From DATGIQ01 sp035295665 (GTDB lineage: Bacteria > Planctomycetota > Planctomycetia > Gemmatales > Gemmataceae): a DNA stretch of 11,541 nt. The stretch spans positions 1-11,541 of the forward strand of contig DATGIQ010000493.1 in assembly GCA_035295665.1 (NCBI GenBank), read 5' to 3'. This document shows, in pieces, positions 5,816-11,541 of the stretch. The position numbers were made by a program, and so were the translations under genes. Numbering within the stretch: position 1 is the stretch's first letter; every line of letters begins with the position of its first letter. The notes beneath the pieces are model-generated. The model had not been told where the DNA came from. It worked only from the letters and a program-made list of their open reading frames with translations, and made no database searches.

Positions 5816-8122
5816 GTGGTGGCGACGAAAGGGATTGGTGGCGGTAGCCGGCCTGACCGCGGTCTGGAGATCAGGAACTCCTTGCAGGAACCTTCCGATC
5901 GCCTGAGCTCACCAACATTTATCGGCCTTCTTTTGGCCCAATTCCTGGCCGCGTTCAACGATCAGGCGATTCATGCATCGGCCATGTTTTTCGCCATTCA
6001 TCGGCAAACCTTGAACGAGGCGAACGCGATCTCGTTGATGCCCATCCTCTTCTATGCACCCTGGGCGATCTTCTGCACCATTGCCGGCTATCTGGCGGAC
6101 CGCTACAGCAAGCGGCAATCGCTGGTTTTCTGGAAATTTGCGGAAATCGGGATCACCCTCGTTGCGCTGGCCGGCTTCTGGCTGGGCAGCGTCCACCACC
6201 ATTGGTTGGGCCCGATCCTGGTATTGTCCACCGTGTTCCTGATGGGGACCCATAGCGCCTTTTTCGTGCCGGCCAAGTATGGCGCCATGCCGCAGATCTT
6301 GCAGCCCCAGCTCCTGTCCAAGGGAAATGGCTATCTCGAATCGCTCTCCTTTCTGGCGGTGATTCTGGGAACCGTTTGTGGTGGCATGCTCTCGTATTGG
6401 TTCAAGGACCAGGAATACCTCATCGGCATCCTGCTCGTTGTGTTGGCCATGATCGGGGCGGCGGCCAGTCTGCTGATCCAGAAGATGCCGGCAGCCAATC
6501 CCACACGGCCGTTCCCTACCAACCTCTTCAAGCCGCTGTGGCTGAACCTGCGGACGCTGCTGCGCTCCCGGCCGTTGGCCCTGGCCGTGCTCGCCATCGC
6601 GTTCTTCACGTTCATGGTGGCCTTCATGCGTGGCACCATGTACATGCACGGAGAAACACGCAACCCGCGCTGGACCGAGCTGCACACGAGTATCATCGTC
6701 GGCGTAGTCGCCCTGGGCGTGGGACTGGGCAGCCCGCTGGCTGGTTTCCTCTCCGGCGGCAAAGTTGAGCTGGGCCTGGTGCCGCTTGGCGCCGTCGGGA
6801 TGATCTTCTCGCTCGTTCTGGTCGCGTTCACGCTGGATCACGAGTCCGCGCTGGTTGGCTGCCTGGTGAGTATCGGCTTCTTCACGGGCTTTTACATCGT
6901 ACCGATGTTCACTCTGTTGCAGCACCGTGCGCCCAAGGCCAGCAAGGGGGATCTGCTTGCCACCAGCAACTTCGTCAATGTGGTCGGCGCCATCACCGCC
7001 TCGGTTCTCTTCAAGGGGTTGGTGCTCTTGGCCGGCTGGGTCGGCATCACCCAATCAGTCCAGCCCGTGGAAGTGGCCCGCGGCACGCTCGTCAAGCTGG
7101 ACAGCTTCAGCCGGCCCTCCTCCTTTGAGGTCCTGCGGGAAGACGGTACCACCTTCCAGGGGTCCAGCAAGCAGAAGCCCAACCACCAGGGGCCTGTCGA
7201 TCATTACCTTATCGAAACCGAAGGGAGCTTGCAGCCGGCGACCGAAGAGCAAGACGGAACGGAGGTGATCGTCGGCCGCTATAAGCTGATTCGGCAGGGC
7301 CATGAGGTCGTCTATTTCCGCATTCAGCCTGCGACTGATCCGTTCGAGCCGGTGCACAACAAGGAGCCGCTGACCCGGGCCCTCTTCCTGGGGGCGGCGC
7401 TGATGACCCTGGGCATCCTGATTCTCCTGTGCCGCCTGCTTCCCGACTTCTTCGTTCGTTCGCTGCTCTGGCTGCGTGCTCAGGGCCGTTCTCGCCTCAA
7501 AGTCATCGGCTTACAAAACCTACCGATCGAGGGGCCGGTGCTCTTGGCCACCAACTGCGATCGCTTCAAGGATTGCATGCAAGTGGTCACGGCTACCGAC
7601 CGATTCACCCGTTTCATTCTTTTCGAGGATCCGACGGACCGCGAACCGACGCCGCTCTTGCGGTACCTGGCGCGGCGCACCGGCCTCGTTGCGCTGCGGA
7701 TGGATATGGTCCAGCCCGATGATTGGGACAAGGCGCTCATCAAGGCAGCGCGGGCCCTGGATGAGGGGAAACTGGTCGCGGTGACGGCAGACGGCAAGGA
7801 AGCGCAGGCGGAGAAAGAGGAATTCTTGGATAAGCTGCGAGCCCGGAATCCGGTGCCGGTCCTGCCGGTCTATTGTGGCACACTGGAAGTGGAACCGGAA
7901 GTGAATGGCCGGGTCTTTGCCCTCAAGCATGTGCGCGTTGTCATCGGCCAGGCGGTTCCAGCGACCGCCACCGCCGCGGATATTCGCCGGGCTATTTATG
8001 AGCTGGGCAAGTGGGTCCACCAGACGGAACGGTCCGGGACGACGCCGGTTACTTTAATGATTCCAGCGGCCGCAAGCGCATCGCCGTCAACGCCGGCACC
8101 AGACCACCCAGCGCACCCATAA
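5816..8122 (+). CDS. Fused MFS transporter (LplT-like) and PlsC-like acyltransferase domain, degenerate active site
   Basis: 768 residues from GTG 5816 (a TTG at 5708 would add 36). Residues about 34-415 form an LplT/Aas-type MFS domain: FLAAFNDQAIH in the first helix, GYLADRYSKR (91-100) and GTHSAFFVPAKYGAMPQ. A hydrophilic segment of about 100 residues (418-518) follows, then a membrane helix (521-543), then a PlsC-like domain (about 560-755) opening with LQNLPIEGPVLLATN. In Aas/LplT systems the transporter flips lysophospholipids inward and the acyltransferase re-acylates them; there is no AMP-ligase domain here. The canonical NHx4D motif reads N-C-D-R-F-K-D (Cys581 in place of His, Asp586 kept), and the usual PEGT block reads TADGKEA (657-663). 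Acyltransfer activity is therefore doubtful, although the fold looks kept. The last 27 residues are Ala/Pro/Ser-rich and mostly lie opposite the end of the converging permease gene. A membrane-lipid role is inferred. Confidence 0.88.
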   Translation: MVATKGIGGGSRPDRGLEIRNSLQEPSDRLSSPTFIGLLLAQFLAAFNDQAIHASAMFFAIHRQTLNEANAISLMPILFYAPWAIFCTIAGYLADRYSKRQSLVFWKFAEIGITLVALAGFWLGSVHHHWLGPILVLSTVFLMGTHSAFFVPAKYGAMPQILQPQLLSKGNGYLESLSFLAVILGTVCGGMLSYWFKDQEYLIGILLVVLAMIGAAASLLIQKMPAANPTRPFPTNLFKPLWLNLRTLLRSRPLALAVLAIAFFTFMVAFMRGTMYMHGETRNPRWTELHTSIIVGVVALGVGLGSPLAGFLSGGKVELGLVPLGAVGMIFSLVLVAFTLDHESALVGCLVSIGFFTGFYIVPMFTLLQHRAPKASKGDLLATSNFVNVVGAITASVLFKGLVLLAGWVGITQSVQPVEVARGTLVKLDSFSRPSSFEVLREDGTTFQGSSKQKPNHQGPVDHYLIETEGSLQPATEEQDGTEVIVGRYKLIRQGHEVVYFRIQPATDPFEPVHNKEPLTRALFLGAALMTLGILILLCRLLPDFFVRSLLWLRAQGRSRLKVIGLQNLPIEGPVLLATNCDRFKDCMQVVTATDRFTRFILFEDPTDREPTPLLRYLARRTGLVALRMDMVQPDDWDKALIKAARALDEGKLVAVTADGKEAQAEKEEFLDKLRARNPVPVLPVYCGTLEVEPEVNGRVFALKHVRVVIGQAVPATATAADIRRAIYELGKWVHQTERSGTTPVTLMIPAAASASPSTPAPDHPAHP
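8049..8122. other. Convergent coding overlap of 74 bp
   Basis: The TAA of the MFS/acyltransferase gene (8120-8122, plus strand) lies inside the 3' end of the permease gene, and the permease TAA (8049-8051 on the minus strand) lies inside the acyltransferase gene. No hairpin terminator is visible between them, so the two transcripts should be complementary at their 3' ends. The acyltransferase tail within the overlap is low-complexity, while the permease end (MRLRPLESLK) is typical of its family, so the acyltransferase frame is the likely invader. Confidence 0.85.
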
Positions 8123-9389
8123 AAAGGGTCACGACCATCCCCGCCGCCAGTGTGTTGGCGTCGACCACCAGCTTCAACACGACCGTCTTCCCGAAACCGC
8201 CCTGCCCTCCGCTCACGAGGCTGGTCGCCGTCCAGCCGTTGGTCAAGGAGCCCAGGGCGCAGCCGAGCATCCCGCCGACCAAGGCAATCACGAGCGACTC
8301 CAGGAAAAACGAGACGAGCACTTGCCATCGGGCATAACCAAGGATGCGGAGCACGCCGACATCTTTTTTCCGCTGGCTGATCGCGGCGAACATCGTGTTC
8401 ATGACCCCGAAGATGCCGCCGATGGCCATGATAATCGTGACAAAGATGATCGCACCCAGAAATTGCTTGTTCGTCGCTGACAGCTTGGAGTAATACTCGG
8501 TTTCCACTTGCGCCTGCAGGGCGGATTTTTTGAATTTCGTGTTGACATCATCCGCCACGGCGCGGGCACTGGCGGCGTTGGCCGTGCGGAGGACGAGGCT
8601 GGAAACCACAAACTTGCCGTAGAGCTGCGACACATAGCTTCCCTTCGCCCAGATCTCCGAGCCGAACGTCGAACCGGACGATTGCATGATCCCGCTGACG
8701 ATCCATTTACGCGGGCCCAACTCAAAAACGTCGCCCACCTCCAAGCGTTCCTTCTTGAGATCCCGTCCGAGTTCGCGTGCCACGCCCTCGCCGATCACAG
8801 CCTGGATGGCGGTTTGGGGGTCCTTGCTGGCTTCGGTAGGCGGCAGCTGTTCGACACCCGCTTCAGAAAACCATTGGCTTCCCGGAAAGAGGTCCATGCC
8901 GTGGACCCGGCCGGCGATGAGTGGATCCTCGATGCCGCGAACCTGCACGAAGCGCTGCCGCGGTGCCTGCCCGGAGACAGCGGGGAGCTGTTGCGTGGCG
9001 ATGATGTACACTTCCTTGCTGCACAGTGGCCGTCCTTGTGGGTCGCTCAGCACACCGGCAATCCGTTCTACGTCGGCCGTGTCACTGTACGTCATGTTGC
9101 TGAACGATTCATCGGTCGCACCGTCCGACAACACGATGACGTTTTCCGGATGGCCGCTCCCCTCGGTCAAGCGGGCCATGCCGTTGACGAAGGCGAGCAT
9201 GACGGTCAGGAGCGAGACCACCAGCGTAAAGGCCAGGGCCGTCAAGAGCGTCGTCCGCCAACGCACCAGCAAATTCTGGATGTTGTACGCCAAGGGAACC
9301 TTGCCGATGAGGAGGAGGACCACAAGGAGTACGGCGGCCGACACGAGAGGGACGAGCAACCACGGCGCGACCGGTAATTGATTCAACAT
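8049..9389 (-). CDS. FtsX/MacB-type ABC transporter permease (second of the pair)
   Basis: 446 residues from the ATG at 9387-9389 (reverse strand); an upstream TTG at 9395 would add two residues. No strong ribosome site is seen; a GAGG lies about 21 bases upstream. Membrane segments: about 9-29, 47-68, then a large extracytoplasmic domain (about 70-305), then three helices near 310-335, 358-380 and 411-433. The FtsX-like core is clear in GGIFGVMNTMFAAISQRKKD and VGVLRILGYARWQVL, the cytoplasmic loop that contacts the ATPase, and in the end LRPLESLK. The family (MacB/LolCE/FtsX) performs mechanotransmission rather than classical import, moving lipoproteins, peptides or lipids, or controlling cell-wall enzymes; the substrate here is unknown. 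It follows the other permease (9528-10892) after a 138-bp gap containing a palindrome and is likely the last gene of the operon. Its 3' end overlaps the converging MFS/acyltransferase gene by 74 bp. Confidence 0.92.
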   Translation of the reverse strand: MLNQLPVAPWLLVPLVSAAVLLVVLLLIGKVPLAYNIQNLLVRWRTTLLTALAFTLVVSLLTVMLAFVNGMARLTEGSGHPENVIVLSDGATDESFSNMTYSDTADVERIAGVLSDPQGRPLCSKEVYIIATQQLPAVSGQAPRQRFVQVRGIEDPLIAGRVHGMDLFPGSQWFSEAGVEQLPPTEASKDPQTAIQAVIGEGVARELGRDLKKERLEVGDVFELGPRKWIVSGIMQSSGSTFGSEIWAKGSYVSQLYGKFVVSSLVLRTANAASARAVADDVNTKFKKSALQAQVETEYYSKLSATNKQFLGAIIFVTIIMAIGGIFGVMNTMFAAISQRKKDVGVLRILGYARWQVLVSFFLESLVIALVGGMLGCALGSLTNGWTATSLVSGGQGGFGKTVVLKLVVDANTLAAGMVVTLFMGALGGLVPALTAMRLRPLESLK

Positions 9390-9443
9390 ACCCAATACCC
9401 GTTGAAATAATCCTCGAATTCCTTTCCCTGTCCTTTTGCTGGG

Positions 9444-9501
9444 CCCAAACTCGGTTTGCGAACGGCCAGCTTGGAGACTCCGTTCCCAAACCGAGTTTGG
9501 G
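9444..9501. repeat. Nested inverted repeat between the two permease genes
   Basis: The arms 9444-9465 and 9480-9501 are reverse complements over 22 bases with one mismatch (9459/9486) and a 14-base loop. Each arm is itself palindromic: 9482-9491 and 9495-9504 form a perfect 10-bp stem with a 3-base CGA loop, and the left arm forms a shorter 5-bp stem around TCG. The unit (CCCAAAC, three bases, GTTTGGG) is thus present twice in inverted orientation. It lies within the ABC operon, where it could stabilise or partly terminate the upstream mRNA and lower output of the second permease; it may equally be a dispersed REP/MITE-like element. No T-run follows. Confidence 0.8.
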
Positions 9502-9527
9502 AACCAGGAAAGAGCATGGCTGGAAGG

Positions 9528-10892
9528 TTAAGCGACCTTGGCGAAAACTTCAGACACCTTGACCGTGCGGGCAGACCAGGCGGGGATAATGCTGCCTGCC
9601 AGCGCCGCCACCATGCCGAAGAGCAATCCCCACCAGAGCGCGTCGGGGTAAATATCGAAAATCGGGAAGAAGGCGATGGGGAATTTGATGCCGCCCATCA
9701 CGCCGTGGATCAGGTAATACCACAATCCCGCGCTCACCAGCCCACTACCGCCGCCAATCAGCACGGCTTCTCCCAAAACCAGCGCCAGGATCCGGCCGGG
9801 ACTGAAGCCCAGAACCTTGAGGACGGCCATTTCCGTCCGTCGCTCGCGTACACTGATGCTGATGGCATTGGCGATAACCAGCACCATCGTGATCAACAGC
9901 GTGGGCACCAGCAGCCATTTCAACCCCCAGAGCAAATCGCGATACGGTTCGATCCAGGTCGCAATCCCTGAGGATGCGGTTTCGACCTTGACGGCCGGGG
10001 AGGAATAGAGACTTGAGCCCATGATCTGATCGGCCATGTGGCGAAACGCCTCCGTGTCGGGGACACGCAGCCAGACCAGGTTCAAGCTCTTATCGGCCAG
10101 GGGATGTTTGCTGCCGTTGTGGGTGCGGGGATAGGCATCGAGGGCGTCCACGAGGTAGTCCCGATTCATGACCGCCGAATTGTTGTAGCGCCCGTCCGGA
10201 AACGTTCCCACGATATCGAACTCCAGATCGATATCCTTGTAATTCATGCTCGTGACCTTGATCCGTTCCCCCACGCGTTTGTTCATCGATTGGAGCTTTT
10301 CCCTGCCGATGAGGATGCCGCGTTTGTTGTCCACGAGCTTTTGCTGGGCGGCCGGATCGAGGTCTTCCAGGTCATCCATCATGCTGCGGAGCTTGCGGGG
10401 GTCCATGGCGAAGGCGAACACCATATTCTCCCGTGTCTTCTTTTCCGGGTCGATGGTGCCGCCGTAGAACGACCATGTCATGCTGTCCTCGGGGCGAATA
10501 TCTCCCGATCGGTTGGCGGCTCCCTGCTCCAGCGTCGGAGCGTAGGCATAGGGCATTTGGCTGGGCACCTGCCACCGCTCGGTGACGATCGCCTTCAAGT
10601 CCTTCGATTTCTCCGTCATGACGAAGTCCAGGACGGCCAAGAACGAAACCACCAGCGTGAGCACAAATACCAGCACCATCACGGCCAAGCTGGTGAGAAA
10701 CGTGCGCAGCAGGTTGCGGCGCAAGCTCTTGAACACCAGCGTAACGTATTTGCGGTAATAGAATCCCGCGCTGGCCAGCAAGAAGAGAGTCACGGTGGCA
10801 ATGGCAATGATCCACACCAACATCGCGGACATTTGCTCCGGATGCTGCTTCATCTGCCAAAGCAATTCCTGGATGGGAATGAGATAGCCCAT
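9528..10892 (-). CDS. FtsX/MacB-type ABC transporter permease (first of the pair)
   Basis: 454 residues starting MGYLIPIQELLW at the ATG 10890-10892 (reverse strand), preceded by AAAGGA at 7 bases. A longer frame up to 11081 exists, but its 63 extra residues overlap the ATPase gene and look random. Membrane segments: about 22-44, 66-90, a long extracytoplasmic domain (about 92-325), then 328-348, 368-392 and 418-438. The FtsX-like core is seen in VIANAISISVRERRTEM and AVLKVLGFSPGRILALVLGE, with the end KVSEVFAKVA. It is homologous in layout to the other permease but clearly diverged, so the pair may form a heterodimer, as LolC/LolE do. It lies 22 bp after the ATPase stop, so coupled translation is likely. 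The substrate is unknown; family members transport lipoproteins, antibiotics or peptides, or transmit force to periplasmic partners. Confidence 0.93.
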   Translation of the reverse strand: MGYLIPIQELLWQMKQHPEQMSAMLVWIIAIATVTLFLLASAGFYYRKYVTLVFKSLRRNLLRTFLTSLAVMVLVFVLTLVVSFLAVLDFVMTEKSKDLKAIVTERWQVPSQMPYAYAPTLEQGAANRSGDIRPEDSMTWSFYGGTIDPEKKTRENMVFAFAMDPRKLRSMMDDLEDLDPAAQQKLVDNKRGILIGREKLQSMNKRVGERIKVTSMNYKDIDLEFDIVGTFPDGRYNNSAVMNRDYLVDALDAYPRTHNGSKHPLADKSLNLVWLRVPDTEAFRHMADQIMGSSLYSSPAVKVETASSGIATWIEPYRDLLWGLKWLLVPTLLITMVLVIANAISISVRERRTEMAVLKVLGFSPGRILALVLGEAVLIGGGSGLVSAGLWYYLIHGVMGGIKFPIAFFPIFDIYPDALWWGLLFGMVAALAGSIIPAWSARTVKVSEVFAKVA

Positions 10893-10899
10893 GACGCGA

Positions 10900-10905
10900 T
10901 CCTTT
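10900..10905 (-). promoter_or_regulatory. Ribosome binding site of the first permease gene
   Basis: Read on the minus strand, AAAGGA precedes the ATG at 10890-10892 by 7 bases. It fixes this start over the upstream alternative at 11081, which would overlap the ATPase gene. Confidence 0.6.
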
Positions 10906-10914
10906 CGAAACTCG

Positions 10915-11541
10915 CTACGATGGCCGTCCTTCGACCGCTCCCCGCATGGCCGGGCTGCCATCGCGGGCACTCGCCGGGGTCCAGATTTCCTGGCTCTTCC
11001 CGGCGTGGCCGTCTCCTTCGACGAGCTGCCCCTTGTCCAGGTGCAGAACACGCTGGGCCCGCTGTGCCGCCCGCGGGTCATGCGTGACCATCAAGATAGT
11101 CTTGTTCATGCTCCGGCGCAGCTCGCCCATCAAGTTCAGAATTTCCTCGGCCGAGCGTGCATCCAGGTCGCCGGTCGGTTCGTCGGCCACGATCAGGGTC
11201 GGGTCGGTCACGATGGCTCGGGCAATGCCGACACGCTGCTGCTGGCCGCCGGAGAGTTGTCCGGGGCGGTGCCTGAGCCGATCCGAGAGCCCGACCAGGT
11301 CCAGCGCCAACGTGACTTGCCGGCGGCGTTCGCTGGTCGACAGCGGCAAGAGCAGCAACGGAAGCTCGACGTTTTCATAAGCGGTCAGCACGGGCAAGAG
11401 ATGGTAAAATTGAAAAATGAAACCGACGTGGCGAGTCCGCCAACGGGCGAGCTGCCCCTCGGTCATGCCGGAAATCAGTTGGCCGCCGACCCAGATATCT
11501 CCCTGGCTCGGCTTATCCAGCCCGGCAATGAGGTTCAGCAA
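10915..11541 (-). CDS. ABC transporter ATP-binding protein, MacB/LolD type (N-terminus off window)
   Basis: About 208 residues are visible; the frame continues past the right edge. It opens just after the Walker A site, at LLNLIAGLD, so the GxxGxGKST loop is outside the window. Seen in order: Q-loop Gln in GFIFQFYHLLP, signature LSGGQQQRVGIARAI (near 11212-11256), Walker B with D-loop LIVADEPTGDLD (11161-11200) and the switch His in MVTHD (near 11080). It resembles the LolD/MacB ATPases that power FtsX-type permeases, and two such permeases follow directly, 22 bp downstream. After the normal end of the domain (HLDKGQLVEGD) there is a tail of about 35 residues of mixed, low-complexity sequence with no recognisable motif. 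ATP hydrolysis at the inner face of the membrane would drive the pair. No MacA/HlyD adaptor is visible; it could lie to the right. Confidence 0.93.
   Translation of the reverse strand: MLNLIAGLDKPSQGDIWVGGQLISGMTEGQLARWRTRHVGFIFQFYHLLPVLTAYENVELPLLLLPLSTSERRRQVTLALDLVGLSDRLRHRPGQLSGGQQQRVGIARAIVTDPTLIVADEPTGDLDARSAEEILNLMGELRRSMNKTILMVTHDPRAAQRAQRVLHLDKGQLVEGDGHAGKSQEIWTPASARDGSPAMRGAVEGRPS

Noticed and set aside
5909..7054. 381-residue open frame on the minus strand
   Set aside because: It lies antisense to the clear MFS domain, has a Gln/His/Arg-rich composition typical of a GC-rich shadow, and shows no recognisable motif.
8508..9377. 289-residue open frame on the plus strand
   Set aside because: It is antisense to the second permease gene, rich in His, Arg and Glu with no domain.
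10893..11081. 63-residue N-terminal extension of the first permease
   Set aside because: It would overlap the 3' end of the ATPase gene and is composed of random-looking Arg/Ser/Gly sequence; the ATG at 10892 has a good AAAGGA.
10038..11087. 349-residue open frame on the plus strand
   Set aside because: It is antisense to the permease and ATPase genes, whose motifs are unmistakable; it is a shadow of codon bias.

Overview
This is a GC-rich, gene-dense window from a bacterial chromosome. The organism looks like a planctomycete, probably near Gemmata/Gemmataceae. That is an inference from protein character: a receiver protein fused to a split-kinase ATPase ending in the GRGLLLIRTFMDEV-type block, a fused LplT-like/PlsC-like membrane protein, a hydroxypyruvate isomerase-family TIM barrel, weak Shine-Dalgarno sites and hairpin-forming intergenic repeats. 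No marker gene is present to prove it. I see no tRNA, rRNA, CRISPR array, transposase or phage gene.

Layout on the plus strand: (1) the 3' part of a hydroxypyruvate isomerase-like gene runs off the left edge (to 676). (2) A 264-bp gap holds a 29-bp-arm imperfect inverted repeat (710-775). (3) A 1270-residue soluble hybrid histidine kinase (941-4753) has the order PAS-GAF-PAS-PAS-HisKA-HATPase-REC-REC-HPt. (4) 53 bp downstream is a REC plus RsbW-like ATPase protein (4807-5691). Together these two look like one multistep phosphorelay in which phosphate from the kinase's HPt could reach the receiver of the second protein and control its ATPase or partner-binding domain. (5) A fused MFS (LplT-like) and PlsC-like acyltransferase protein follows (about 5816-8122). 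Its acyltransferase half has lost the canonical catalytic motifs.

Layout on the minus strand, read from the right edge: an ABC ATPase (10915 to beyond 11541, N-terminus off the window), then two different FtsX/MacB-type permeases (9528-10892 and 8049-9389). They form a likely three-gene operon, with a nested palindrome (9444-9501) between the two permease genes. The last permease gene converges on the MFS/acyltransferase gene and the two coding regions overlap tail to tail by 74 bp (8049-8122).

The most interesting points are the phosphorelay feeding an RsbW-type output, the degenerate LplT-PlsC fusion with a roughly 100-residue insert, the extra N-terminal membrane segment shared by both ABC permeases, the convergent coding overlap and the two intergenic palindromes. 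I found no clearly new defence or mobile system.
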